This document shows, one piece after another, positions 16,002 through 25,071 of a stretch of 64,000 bases of DNA; position 1 is the first letter of the stretch; each line of letters starts with the position of its first letter. The translations under genes were made by a program, and so were the position numbers. Below the pieces are notes generated by a model. It was given only the letters and a program-made list of their open reading frames with translations, searched no databases and was not told the DNA's origin. This DNA is from SHLQ01 sp964562985 (GTDB taxonomy: Bacteria; Actinomycetota; Acidimicrobiia; Acidimicrobiales; SHLQ01): positions 1 to 64,000 of the forward strand of contig CAZLWE010000008.1 in assembly GCA_964562985.1 (NCBI GenBank). Direction: 5' to 3'.

Positions 16002-16648
16002 AGTCGTTTTCGTTTACCGCCGCGCTTTTCTACTATTCGTTCTACCAACGCAATGTAGGTTTCCGCGGGCTGGGCTCCGGGGATAGCGAACCCTCCGTCG
16101 AGCACGACCGTCGGTACGGCCTGTACTCCGAGTTCAAGCGCCGCGTTGTGCTCAACCATGACCCGATGCACGAAGTCGTCTTGGCGCTCGATGATCAAGG
16201 ACTCCAACGCCGCTCGATCGATGCCGATCTCGGCGGCGATATCGAGGAGATTTTCGGGGTCGCCAATGTTTCGATTGTCGGTGAAATACGCCGACAGCAA
16301 GGCGTGGTGATAGGGCATCGACGCCTCGGGGTCGAGGGCTGTGACCGCCTTATGGGCGACATGGGCGGGGACGCTCGACGGGGGTTGGTCTTCATCGCTC
16401 GCCCACAGAGTGAAGTTCGTCTTTGGCTCCTGCTCAGCCGGATTGAGCCAGGTATTGGTGTACTGCATGAAGGCTTCGCGGGTGGTGGTCTTCGGCTCGA
16501 CGCGCAAGAGGAATGACTTCCAGTCGAGAAACACTCGATCGCCGAAATGTTGTTGTACCTCGTCGAGACGCACGGTCGCGACGTAGCACCACGGTCAAAG
16601 AAAATCTGACCAGACGGTCAGTCGTATGGGTTCGTTGACATTGCTCAT
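15998..16648 (-). CDS. selenocysteine-containing DsbA/FrnE-family thiol-disulfide oxidoreductase
   Basis: 216 residues if the in-frame TGA at 16595-16597 is read as selenocysteine. The frame starts at ATG 16648, reads IRLTVWSDFL, then TGA, then PWCYVATVRLDEV, and continues as a normal FrnE/DsbA-like thioredoxin-fold protein (FLDWKSFLLR helical insertion, GVQAVPTVVLDGGFAIPGAQ with the cis-Pro loop). TGA falls exactly on the first Cys of the expected CPWC site, giving U18-P-W-C21. A hairpin 20 nt downstream with a GU-containing loop fits a bacterial SECIS. The gene sits 16 bp after the YceH-PEP-mutase gene and overlaps the next by GTGA. The alternative, a Cys-to-stop mutation, would leave a fragment lacking the active site. 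Confidence 0.85.
16561..16583 (-). promoter_or_regulatory. candidate bacterial SECIS element
   Basis: On the minus strand, 11 nt after the TGA, nine bases (16583-16575) pair with 16569-16561 around a five-base loop CGUGC (16574-16570). This gives five pairs (CGUCG/CGACG), a single C.U mismatch, then three pairs (GAC/GUC). The loop carries GU at positions 2-3 and begins 20 nt after the TGA. Both features match the bacterial SECIS pattern that recruits SelB. Confidence 0.75.
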
Positions 16649-16664
16649 CTCGGTCAACCTAGCG

Positions 16665-17912
16665 CTACTCGAACAAGCTCCTCGCCCGGGCACGGGCGGC
16701 ACGCATCGCAGTGCCGTGTAACGCACCCCCCGTCGACGCCCGACGAACGCCCAAATCCGCGAGGGCTTGGAGCGTCGGGGTCGCATCGGTGAGCAGCACA
16801 TTTATTGGTCTCGACGTCTCAGTCACCACCAGTTCGATATCGATACTGCTCTCTACTCCAGGTGCGTACAGGCAGTGGGCCCCCGCGGCCTCGTACGCCT
16901 GCAACCGCGCGATGGTGTCGTCGAGGTTCGCCTTCCCATAGAGGAAGTTCTCCGACCGGGCGGTGACGACGAGACCGAACACCTCCGCTGCCGCGGTCGC
17001 CTCCTCCACTGCTTCGACCGCTTGGTCGAGCGAGACGATCGAGTCCGATGTCGGGTCGTAGTCCTCGATCGATATGCCTGCAGCTCCGGCCTCGGCGAGG
17101 AGACGCACCGTTTCGGTGATGCCGCCCGTCGCCTCCGGGAAGAGCCGTTCCCCGTCCACCGAGAGCGGGACATCGACGAACGCAGCCAGGTCGGTGACAT
17201 GCGCGACCAACTCGTCTCGGGTGGTTTGCTGGTCGTCCTTTCCGACCGCTCGCCCAAAGCCGGAACTCGTCGTCGCGAGCGCAATCGCCCCCAACTCCTG
17301 GAGCATTCGGGCTGATCCTCGGTCCCACGGATTTGCGAGCATGAAGAAACCGGTCTGGTGCAGTTCATGAAACGCAGCGGCCATCGATCGCTGCCGGCTC
17401 GCCTCGGCCGAGACCGCTTCAACACCGAGCAAGTGCTTCCAACGGTCCTGTGACTGCCCGGCGTCGCGGCCCAAGTTCGACACCAGCGGCTGATCACGCC
17501 CGGCCAGGGAGCGAAGGGTCACGTCGACCGCGTCGTTGTCCTCGAAGGGGTGGAGACGTTCCGTGCGCGTGCGCAACTCGCCGGGGCTTTGCGCCCCGCG
17601 CAAGGCCAAGACCGCGAGGACAGCCATTGACGCACCATCGAGCGGGAGCACCTCCGAGATCACGTGCCGGTGCTTCCACGCCCGCGATCCGCTCGGCTTC
17701 GAACTGCGGACAAGGCCCCGTTCACGCAGGGTCAATAGCGCCGCGTCTACCTCTCGTTCGCTAAAATCGACCACCGGGTCGCGACTGCTCTTCTGATTGC
17801 AGGCCAGACGTAGCGAATTCGTCGAGAGCGGGTACTGGTCTGGGGTGGTGGTCTCTTTCTCAACGAGCGAGAACAGCACCCGGGCCTCAACGGCGGTGAG
17901 ATCGAGTTCCAT
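16665..17912 (-). CDS. fusion of YceH-like (DUF480) domain and isocitrate lyase/PEP mutase-family domain
   Basis: 415 residues in two parts. Residues 1-165 match YceH/DUF480: VEARVLFSLVEKETTTPDQY, then NQKSSRDPV, a winged-helix protein normally about 220 aa and separate. Residues 172-415 are an isocitrate lyase/PEP mutase barrel: FHELHQTGFFMLANPWD, IALATTSSGFG, VPLSVDGE, AGAAGISIEDYD. In the family the VxxDxE and IED acids bind the Mg and 2-oxoacid; here V-D-x-E and IED are kept. The reaction is probably C-C or C-P lyase-type. The coupling of a DNA-binding-like domain to an enzyme is unusual. It is followed after 16 bp by the selenoprotein gene. Confidence 0.8.
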   Translation of the reverse strand: MELDLTAVEARVLFSLVEKETTTPDQYPLSTNSLRLACNQKSSRDPVVDFSEREVDAALLTLRERGLVRSSKPSGSRAWKHRHVISEVLPLDGASMAVLAVLALRGAQSPGELRTRTERLHPFEDNDAVDVTLRSLAGRDQPLVSNLGRDAGQSQDRWKHLLGVEAVSAEASRQRSMAAAFHELHQTGFFMLANPWDRGSARMLQELGAIALATTSSGFGRAVGKDDQQTTRDELVAHVTDLAAFVDVPLSVDGERLFPEATGGITETVRLLAEAGAAGISIEDYDPTSDSIVSLDQAVEAVEEATAAAEVFGLVVTARSENFLYGKANLDDTIARLQAYEAAGAHCLYAPGVESSIDIELVVTETSRPINVLLTDATPTLQALADLGVRRASTGGALHGTAMRAARARARSLFE

Positions 17913-17935
17913 GGATCTCGACCCTAGGCCACGAA

Positions 17936-19072
17936 CTACCGCGGATCGGTCACGTCAACGCATCGGTCATCGATGCGGCCCTGTGACCAGCGAGGCCACG
18001 CTGTGCCGAGCGCCGCGCGCGTTGATTCAGTCCACGACGTCGCTTCGGGGGATGCGATGCGACGAACCGTTTGGCGAATGGTGTCCGCCGTGATCTCATA
18101 ACCGGCCCACACACCGGGGTAATCGCTGGTCGCCGAGACCTCCGTGAACGTGACCTTGCCATCGAGGAGTCGATGGCGACGATTGCGGTGGGTGTGGCCC
18201 GAGGTGATGAAGGTGAACGGATTGCGCTCCACGGCAGCCGACACCACCTCCATGCCCTCCTTCGGCGCGATGCCAGGTGGCCAGAACCAGGGCAACGGAG
18301 CTCGTTGAAGGTGATGGTGGAGGCATAACAGCACGGGCGAATCCACACCGACCGCATCGACGACGGCTCGGTGGTGTCGAGCGAGCTGGCCCCAACCCCT
18401 GCCGGGGATACTGGTATCGACGAGGACAATCCGCACGTTGCCGACGTCGAGTACTGCGACATCGTCGACCTGTCGTCCGATCGACCGAGCCCCTTGCGCC
18501 GGCATGACTTCACGCGTTCCCCACACGTCGTGGTTCCCGGAGGTGATCATCACCGGAATCGACACGTCGGCGAGCAGCGTCTCGGCCATTGCCCATTCGT
18601 CGCGCGCTCCCGTATCGACCAAATCGCCCTTGATCACCAGCGCCTCAGCCCCCCAAGCCAACGCCTCGTCGATCGCTGCGCGCCCGCATCGAAGGGGATA
18701 GGGCGCAGAGCCCGTGTCGACGATTTTGGCCGCTGGCCCAAACTCCTCTGCGCCGAGGTGCACGTCGGAGATCGTCGCGATCTTGGTCGCGCCGGTAAGT
18801 GAGTTGCGCGTTCTCCCCGTGAGCGTGTCGGCGACCTGACGATCCTCGGTCAGAACCTCAATCTGAAACCGACTCTCCGGCTCCAATTCATCGATGGTCA
18901 CCACGCCAAGACCCCCCTGGACGGGGATCGATCTTTCGATGCCATGAAGACGCACGGTCACCTGGGTTGCGGAAGGCGAGTTCGACCGACAGATGAGTTG
19001 CACACTCGTGTCGTCGACGGCGAAGACCTCGTTGTCGGCTAGTGCGCTGAACGGAAGTTTGATTTGTCTCAC
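17936..19072 (-). CDS. calcineurin-like metallophosphoesterase
   Basis: 378 residues from a GTG overlapping the pepN stop (GTGA). A beta-rich N-terminal part (about 1-95) precedes the phosphoesterase domain, which has all five metal motifs: ISDVHLG (Asp103, His105), GDLVDTG, GNHDVW, LCLHHHL and SGHTHRN. The substrate is unknown. The frame is open for 82 more codons upstream but lies inside pepN and is Arg-rich, so the overlap start is preferred. It is the second gene of the 21.6-15.4 kb minus-strand operon. Confidence 0.85.
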   Translation of the reverse strand: MRQIKLPFSALADNEVFAVDDTSVQLICRSNSPSATQVTVRLHGIERSIPVQGGLGVVTIDELEPESRFQIEVLTEDRQVADTLTGRTRNSLTGATKIATISDVHLGAEEFGPAAKIVDTGSAPYPLRCGRAAIDEALAWGAEALVIKGDLVDTGARDEWAMAETLLADVSIPVMITSGNHDVWGTREVMPAQGARSIGRQVDDVAVLDVGNVRIVLVDTSIPGRGWGQLARHHRAVVDAVGVDSPVLLCLHHHLQRAPLPWFWPPGIAPKEGMEVVSAAVERNPFTFITSGHTHRNRRHRLLDGKVTFTEVSATSDYPGVWAGYEITADTIRQTVRRIASPEATSWTESTRAALGTAWPRWSQGRIDDRCVDVTDPR

Positions 19073-21564
19073 GCGGAGAGCACGGCTCCGAGTTGGTCGT
19101 GGACGCGGGACCGGAACGCGGCGTTGACCCGCTGGCGCTCGAGATGCTGATCGAGCTGCTTTTGGCCTTGCGGCAGTTCGCGTCCGGCGAAGAAATTCTG
19201 GACGGCTTGAGCCGAATCGTTGTCGGTGAGCCAGCGCACGCCGGTCAGCATACGCACGATGGTGTTCGACGGGAAGGCGTCGTTGATCGCACTCCAGTCG
19301 CCCTCGATCCGTTGCCACACCGCCGGGCCGTGAGCGCGGTTCATCAGGGCTTGTGCCAAGACGAAGGGCGCGTTCTGGGTCCGGATCGATCCGTCGATCG
19401 CCATCGTTGTGACGGTTTCGATCTGCTCGGCCCCCGGGAAACTTGGAAGGGCGTAGAGGTTTCGCATCTCGGCTTGGGGGCTCTCGGCGTCTTCGAATCC
19501 TGCACGGAAGCGGTCGAAGTCCGCTGCTGACCCGTTCGCTGCCACGACCTTGATCGCGGCCGCGTATAGCTCTGCGTCGGCTCCGTCATCGTTCAGTAAC
19601 TCGTGAGCCCGGGCCGTCGTGGATAGGCGTAGATCGCTGCCTTCAGGTGTGAGGTTTCCGGCGGCCGCGAACAACGCTCCCCGCAGCTGTGATGTGCGCA
19701 TCGACTCGCCGGAACTTGGGGCGTCGCCAAGTCGCCCCATGGTCGGAGTAATGAGCTCGGCCACGTGTGCCCCAAGGTGGGCACGGTCGGCCTCTTTGGC
19801 GACGTGGTTGACAAAGCCGACGGCCCCGAGCACCCGCTGCCAAACGGAGATGTCGTCTTCGTCCCGGTAGCCAGACAACAGCGCGAAGAGGTCGACGAGT
19901 TCCGTCTCCCCGGCGAGCGTGAGCGACCAGGTGTCGTCAATAATGCCGAACCGTTCGACCGCTGGCAGATGAGAAACGCCACTGGAGCCCAGAGCGGACA
20001 GGCGCTGGGTCGGGAGCTTCACTCGGTAGAAGCCGCTGCCCTGGTGATTGAACGACTCGATCGAATCAGGATCATCCAAGGAGATTTCCATCTCACTGAT
20101 GAGAACGGTCTGGACGACGCCATCGCCGCGGCGAAGCTGGACAGGGACATGCCAGAGCGCATCGCTCTCCACCTGTTCGTAGGTGAAGCGCCGTTGGCAG
20201 AGCCCATCAGGGTCGATCTGGATGACGGGATAACCGCCTTGGAAGATCCAGGACTCCATCGCTGCGGTGATCGGTTGGTCAGAGACGTGCTCGAGGGCCT
20301 CCCACAGATCGTTGGTGTCGGTATTGCCGTAGGCGTGGGTGGTCAGATAGTGACGGATGCCCTCGCGGAACGGCTCTTCGCCGACCCACTGCTCCAACAT
20401 TCGGACGACGCCAGCCCCCTTCTCATAGGTGAGCAGATCGAACATGGCCTCGGCGTCTGCCGGTGAAACGACCGGGAACTCGATCGGTCGAGTAGCGGCG
20501 AGACTGTCGACGTCGAACGCCGCTGAGCGGCTGATCCCAAAGCTCGTCCAGCGCTGCCATTTCGGTCGGTACGCATCGGTGGCCTTCATCTCCATGAAGG
20601 TGGCGAAGGCTTCGTTGAGCCAGATCCCGTTCCACCACCCCATCGTGACAAGGTCACCGAACCACATGTGGGCCAACTCGTGATTGATCACGTCGGCGAC
20701 ATTCTGTAGCTCCGGTTGCGTGGCGCTCTCGGGGTCGACCAGCAAGAGGATTTCTCGGTAGGTCACGCATCCGAGGTTCTCCATTGCGCCCATCGCAAAG
20801 TCCGGAAGGGCGATCATGTCGAGCTTGTCGGCGGGGTAGGCAATGCCGTAGTACTCCTCGAAGTAGGCGAGGGCGTGTACGGCGACATCGAGGGCGAAGG
20901 TGGTGAGGTGGCTCTTGCCAGGTCGATGGACGATGCGAACGGGAGTCGAGCCTGCCATCGCCGGTTCGCTTACTTCCAACGGACCCACCACAAAGGCGAC
21001 CAAGTACGTCGACATCTTCATCGTTTGGGCGAAGCGCACTGCGACCTTGCCCCCATCGCGGTCGGTTCGCTCGACCTCTGCGCCGTTGCTCACGGCGGTC
21101 TCCTCGGGGTCGACCACCAAGGTGACGTCGAAGGTGGCTTTCATGTCCGGCTCATCCCAGCACGGAAACGCCCGGCGAGCATCTGTCGATTGAAATTGGG
21201 TAGTCGCGATGACGTGTTCGACTCCGTCGTCGTCGGTGAAGGTCGACCGGTAGAAGCCTTTCAGCGCATCGTTCAATTCGCCGGAGAAGCTCGCGGTGAA
21301 CTCGATCGGGCCAGGTGAGCGCGGTCCGCCGAGGTCGACGACCAACTGCTCGTTCTCGACATCGAGCACCACGTCGACCGCCTCACCGTCAATCGACGCG
21401 CTCGTGATATCAAGCTCGAGTGAGTTGCATCGCAACTCGCTGGTTTCGGTGACCACCGTGGCTTGAACCACCACCGAACCTGTGAAGGTGTGACCCGCGC
21501 GGTCAGGGGAGATCTCCACCGCATAGTTGATCGGAAGAATGGAACGGGGCAGGCGATGATCCAT
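19069..21564 (-). CDS. pepN: aminopeptidase N (M1 family)
   Basis: 831 residues, the usual size for actinobacterial PepN. The exopeptidase motif GAMEN and zinc motif HELAH with the downstream NEAFA glutamate are intact, so it should remove N-terminal residues from peptides in the cytosol. A C-terminal ERAP1-like helical domain occupies about 500-831. AAGGAG lies 9 nt before the ATG at 21564 and fixes the start; the open frame upstream is non-coding. It is first in a minus-strand operon and divergent from the PfkB kinase gene. Confidence 0.95.
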   Translation of the reverse strand: MDHRLPRSILPINYAVEISPDRAGHTFTGSVVVQATVVTETSELRCNSLELDITSASIDGEAVDVVLDVENEQLVVDLGGPRSPGPIEFTASFSGELNDALKGFYRSTFTDDDGVEHVIATTQFQSTDARRAFPCWDEPDMKATFDVTLVVDPEETAVSNGAEVERTDRDGGKVAVRFAQTMKMSTYLVAFVVGPLEVSEPAMAGSTPVRIVHRPGKSHLTTFALDVAVHALAYFEEYYGIAYPADKLDMIALPDFAMGAMENLGCVTYREILLLVDPESATQPELQNVADVINHELAHMWFGDLVTMGWWNGIWLNEAFATFMEMKATDAYRPKWQRWTSFGISRSAAFDVDSLAATRPIEFPVVSPADAEAMFDLLTYEKGAGVVRMLEQWVGEEPFREGIRHYLTTHAYGNTDTNDLWEALEHVSDQPITAAMESWIFQGGYPVIQIDPDGLCQRRFTYEQVESDALWHVPVQLRRGDGVVQTVLISEMEISLDDPDSIESFNHQGSGFYRVKLPTQRLSALGSSGVSHLPAVERFGIIDDTWSLTLAGETELVDLFALLSGYRDEDDISVWQRVLGAVGFVNHVAKEADRAHLGAHVAELITPTMGRLGDAPSSGESMRTSQLRGALFAAAGNLTPEGSDLRLSTTARAHELLNDDGADAELYAAAIKVVAANGSAADFDRFRAGFEDAESPQAEMRNLYALPSFPGAEQIETVTTMAIDGSIRTQNAPFVLAQALMNRAHGPAVWQRIEGDWSAINDAFPSNTIVRMLTGVRWLTDNDSAQAVQNFFAGRELPQGQKQLDQHLERQRVNAAFRSRVHDQLGAVLSA

Positions 21565-21669
21565 CGAACGAGGCTCCTTGAGACGTGTGTCGGTGCCGTT
21601 GGCACCTAGAGGAGCGAATGGTACCTTCGACTGTTGCTGCCTGGAGGACATTTCAGGCCTGGAGGACTC

Positions 21670-22647
21670 GTGTCTGTTGAAGTAGTCGGAGTTGGCAACG
21701 CCATCGTGGACGTCATTGGTCAAGTCGATGACGACTTCATTGAGGCACATAACTTGAACCGAGGGTCGATGACCCTAATCGACGAGCCTCGAGCCGAAGA
21801 ACTGACCGGACTGATGCAGGACACGCAAAAGGCCTCCGGCGGGTCGGCAGCGAACACCATGGTCGGCGTCGCCTCCTTTGGCCGAAGTGCTTCCTACCTC
21901 GGCAAGGTGCGCGACGATGCCCTCGGCCAAGTCTTCACCGAAGACCTTCGCGACGCGGGCGTCCGTTATGACGTGGGGCCAGCGCAGGCCGGGCCAGCGA
22001 CCGCTCGTTGCCTCATCCAGGTCACACCGGATGGTCAGCGCACGATGAACACCTATCTCGGTGCGAGTTCGGTTCTCACCACGGCTGACATCGACGAGCC
22101 GTTAGTCGCCGGTGCCAAGGTGCTGTACTGCGAGGGCTATCTCTGGGATCTCGAAGAGGCGAAGCAAGCAATCCGCGAAGCGATGGGCATCGCTCGGGAC
22201 AACGGTGTCACCGCATCGTTCACCTTGTCCGACCCATTCGCGGTCGACCGCCACCGAGACGAGTGGCTTGGCTTGATCGCCGATCGGGTGGATCTCTTGT
22301 TCGGCAACGAAGACGAAGTGCATTCACTGCTCGGCACCGAATCCTTCGACGAGGCGGTTCCGAAGCTGCGCGAACTCGCCAAGACCGTGTGCGTTACCCA
22401 GGGTCGCGGAGGCTCATCGATAGTCACTGCTGAGGGCGTGATTTCCGTGCCGGTCGTCGAGGTCGAGAAGCGTGTCGACACGACGGGCGCTGGAGATCTC
22501 TACGCCGCAGGCGTTCTTGCGGGTCTGGCCGCTGGCGCCGATCTTGCAACCGCTGGTCATATGGGAAGTTGCGCGGCCGCCGAGATAATCACCCACATCG
22601 GAGCACGTCCACTGCAGAGTCTGTCGGAGTATTGCGCTCGCTCGTAG
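21670..22647 (+). CDS. PfkB-family carbohydrate/nucleoside kinase
   Basis: 325 residues from GTG 21670, preceded by GGAGGACTC. GVGNAIVDVIG at the start and KASGGSAANTMVGVA fit the adenosine-kinase/ribokinase group. The C-terminal signature DTTGAGDLYAAG (near 269-280) holds the anion hole and catalytic Asp. Adenosine kinase-like substrates are likely from the overall pattern, but sugar kinases cannot be excluded. Its promoter lies in the 105-bp gap shared with pepN. Confidence 0.88.
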   Translation: MSVEVVGVGNAIVDVIGQVDDDFIEAHNLNRGSMTLIDEPRAEELTGLMQDTQKASGGSAANTMVGVASFGRSASYLGKVRDDALGQVFTEDLRDAGVRYDVGPAQAGPATARCLIQVTPDGQRTMNTYLGASSVLTTADIDEPLVAGAKVLYCEGYLWDLEEAKQAIREAMGIARDNGVTASFTLSDPFAVDRHRDEWLGLIADRVDLLFGNEDEVHSLLGTESFDEAVPKLRELAKTVCVTQGRGGSSIVTAEGVISVPVVEVEKRVDTTGAGDLYAAGVLAGLAAGADLATAGHMGSCAAAEIITHIGARPLQSLSEYCARS

Positions 22648-22672
22648 CGAATCGGGCCACTACGTTGCTCTA

Positions 22673-23503
22673 ATGACATTCGACGTCACGGAATCCGACC
22701 ACATCGCCCACATCGTTCTCAATCGGCCTGATGAGCTGAACACGATGACGCCCGAGTTCTGGCGCCATCTGCCCAAGATCGTGGACGAGATCAGTGACCG
22801 TGGCTCGTCACGAGTGATCGTGGTTTCCTCGACCGGCAAACATTTCTGCGCGGGGATGGACATTAGCGTCTTCACCGACGGCGGTCTGCAGGACGATGCT
22901 GATGTCGAGATGGGTCGCGCCAGGGCAAACTTCCGATACCAGGTGCTCCACCTCCAGGACACCTTCACCGCCTTCGAGCGGGCTCGCATGCCGGTACTGG
23001 TGGCGGTACAGGGTGGGGTGGTTGGCGGAGCCGTTGACATGGTCACCGCAGCCGATTGTCGATACGCGACCGAGGACGCCTGGTTCTGTATCGAAGAGAT
23101 CAACATCGGTATGACCGCCGACGTTGGAACGCTGCAGCGCCTACCGAAGTTGATCCCCGAGGGCGTCGTTCGTGAGATGGCCTATACGGGCGAACGAATG
23201 CCCGCAGCGCGTGCCAAGGAGGTTGGTCTTGTCAACGAGGTGTTCGCGGACCAGTCGACGATGCTCGATGCGGTGATGGGCATCGCCGAGCGGATCGCTT
23301 CGCGAAGCCCGCTCGCCGTCCACGGCACCAAAGAGATGATCAACTACACCCGCGACCACTCGGTCGAGGACTCGCTGCGCTACATGGCCACCTGGCAAAC
23401 CGGAATGTTCCAACCCGCCGACCTGATGGAGTCCTTCGGTGCCCGCATGGAAGACCGCGACCCCACCTACGACGACCTCCCGCCAGTAACGCGAGGCCTC
23501 TGA
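22673..23503 (+). CDS. enoyl-CoA hydratase/isomerase, dienoyl-CoA isomerase-like
   Basis: 276 residues of the crotonase superfamily. HFCAGMDIS and GGVVGGAVDMVTAADCRYA supply the oxyanion hole. EEINIGMTADVGTLQRLPK has the Glu and Asp that mark delta(3,5),delta(2,4)-dienoyl-CoA isomerases (ECH1 group) rather than plain hydratases, suggesting a role in unsaturated fatty acid beta-oxidation. It starts 26 bp after pfkB, and the two may be co-transcribed. A dispersed repeat follows the stop. Confidence 0.88.
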   Translation: MTFDVTESDHIAHIVLNRPDELNTMTPEFWRHLPKIVDEISDRGSSRVIVVSSTGKHFCAGMDISVFTDGGLQDDADVEMGRARANFRYQVLHLQDTFTAFERARMPVLVAVQGGVVGGAVDMVTAADCRYATEDAWFCIEEINIGMTADVGTLQRLPKLIPEGVVREMAYTGERMPAARAKEVGLVNEVFADQSTMLDAVMGIAERIASRSPLAVHGTKEMINYTRDHSVEDSLRYMATWQTGMFQPADLMESFGARMEDRDPTYDDLPPVTRGL

Positions 23504-23507
23504 GGCT

Positions 23508-23625
23508 GCCTTCCCGGGCTTCGCCCTCCAGGGCTCGGATCCGTCGCTGCGCTCCTCGACCTCGCTCCTGTTGCGTACACGGCGTCCGCTCGCACCGGCT
23601 CCGCAGCTGCGAGCTACACCATTAT
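23508..23625 (+). repeat. dispersed intergenic repeat, copy 2
   Basis: Begins cccgggcttcgccctccagg and ends near ccggctccgcagctgcgagc. It shares its central variant (gctcggatccgtcgctg) with copy 6 near 48.5 kb. It starts 5-8 bp after the stop of the enoyl-CoA hydratase-like gene. Confidence 0.8.
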
Positions 23626-23660
23626 TGGTCCCCGGGAAGCTAGTAGGCAGGCCCGGGGCG

Positions 23661-24236
23661 TTAGGCGACTCGGTCGCTGAGAGATATCAATATTCCCGAG
23701 ATCCAGACTCCGGTGGCGGAGAACATTTCGTCTAGGAGGTTGCCGTCGGCAAGTAGGTCGGCTCGAAGGTGGAAGCTGCCGGAATACGCGAACTCGATCG
23801 CGTAGGCCGCCGGTTCGAAGTGCTCATCGTGAATGGTTTCGAGGGCGGCGCCCGGTAGCCGTTCGAGGCGATCTGCACCCATCTCTGGTGAGCGGTTGGG
23901 GAGCGCTGCGGCAACTCGAGCGAGTGCGGGCCGCTCTTCTAGTCCTTGGGCCCGCATAACTACCTCCGCATCGATCGTTGGAACTGCGGAAAGGTCACCG
24001 GTGAGAAACCATCGGCGATATGCGGTCTGTGACCAGGTGGGCCATAGCAACGTGATGTCGGCCTGCACCCGAGGTGGGTCACCTTCGCCCGGGATGGAGT
24101 AGGAGGTTTCCCAGCGAGTGTCGCCAAGGAGCGCATCGGTCGTGAACCGTTCTTCGATGGCCTTTCGTTCGAGCATCGCCTGCTCGAGCGCGGTGCGCAG
24201 CGCGCCGATGGCATCTCCAAATACGTGGTCGAGCAT
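23661..24236 (-). CDS. conserved hypothetical protein
   Basis: 191 residues, soluble, no recognised motif. The C-terminal half (EFAYSGSFHLRADLLADGNL) has a beta pattern. An in-frame TTG at 24242 directly abuts the upp stop, while ATG at 24236 is the more usual start. It is tightly linked behind upp, which suggests joint transcription, but no functional link is obvious. Confidence 0.6.
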   Translation of the reverse strand: MLDHVFGDAIGALRTALEQAMLERKAIEERFTTDALLGDTRWETSYSIPGEGDPPRVQADITLLWPTWSQTAYRRWFLTGDLSAVPTIDAEVVMRAQGLEERPALARVAAALPNRSPEMGADRLERLPGAALETIHDEHFEPAAYAIEFAYSGSFHLRADLLADGNLLDEMFSATGVWISGILISLSDRVA

Positions 24237-24242
24237 GATCAA

Positions 24243-24866
24243 CTACGACAGGCCGAATAGGCGGTCGCCGGCGTCGCCCAGACCTGGTCGTATAAAGCCC
24301 ACGTCGTTCAACGCCTCATCGACGGCTGCGGTCCAAATGTCGACGTCGGGGTAACGCTGCGACATGAGACCGATTCCTTCCGGGCTGGCGAGCACGCAGG
24401 CGACGGTTATCGTGCCAGCGTTTGCGGCGAGCAGTAGTTCGCACGTGTGGGCAAGTGAGCCACCGGTGGCGAGCATCGGGTCGAGGATGAGGCACGGTTT
24501 CCCGTCGAGATCTTCGGGCACCGTATTGGCGTATGCGTGGGGGAGCAAGGTCGTTTCGTCACGTTTCAATCCGATGAAGCCAACCCGGGCGGTTGGTAAC
24601 AATTCGAGTGCCGCGTCCAACATCCCCAGCCCGGCGCGCATGACCGGAATGAGCAGTGGCGGATTAGCCACGCGATGGCCGGTGGTCGGTTCTAACGGGG
24701 TGTCGATGTCGATCGGGGTCGCGGTCAGTTCGCGCAACGCATCGAAGAGCACGAAAGTCGAGAGTTCCTTGAGATTCCGCCGGAAATCTGGCCGCTCGGT
24801 CGTGGTCATGCGGAGTTTCGTTAACCGATCGGCGACGAGCGTGTGTTGAACAATGTGCGCAGTCAT
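24243..24866 (-). CDS. upp: uracil phosphoribosyltransferase
   Basis: 207 residues. It converts uracil and PRPP to UMP in pyrimidine salvage. LILDPMLATGGSL is the PRPP-binding loop, VANPPLLIPVMRAGLGMLDA the second conserved block, and the C-terminal GDAGDRLFGL binds uracil. The ATG at 24866 follows AAGG; an upstream in-frame ATG adds seven non-conserved residues. Confidence 0.95.
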   Translation of the reverse strand: MTAHIVQHTLVADRLTKLRMTTTERPDFRRNLKELSTFVLFDALRELTATPIDIDTPLEPTTGHRVANPPLLIPVMRAGLGMLDAALELLPTARVGFIGLKRDETTLLPHAYANTVPEDLDGKPCLILDPMLATGGSLAHTCELLLAANAGTITVACVLASPEGIGLMSQRYPDVDIWTAAVDEALNDVGFIRPGLGDAGDRLFGLS

Positions 24867-25071
24867 CGCCTTGACCGTAGCAATCATGGGTGGCGGTCAC
24901 CGTTTCGGCCTTGTATCGCTGCGAGCTACAGCGTGAGCGATCGTCGTGACTTCGTTTCGGACGGATTAATAATCCTTGCCCCGAAGTGACTGGCCGGTAA
25001 GAGCGCGCCTATATTTCCCTCACCTAGTGCGGACCGCTGTGTTCGCAGTGACTACGGAGGGAAATCCGAAA
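24867..25071. promoter_or_regulatory. divergent promoter region, upp / amino-acid transporter operon
   Basis: 205 bp separating upp from the ABC transporter operon, so both promoters must lie here. A tatatt box near 25010-25015 is AT-rich against a GC-rich background and may be a -10 element for the transporter; no well-spaced -35 is visible. GGAGG lies 11 bp before the transporter ATG. Confidence 0.4.

Noticed and set aside
19073..19318. Longer N-terminus for the metallophosphoesterase
   Set aside because: Lies antiparallel in codon sense within pepN coding sequence and is Arg-rich; the GTGA overlap start fits operon practice here.
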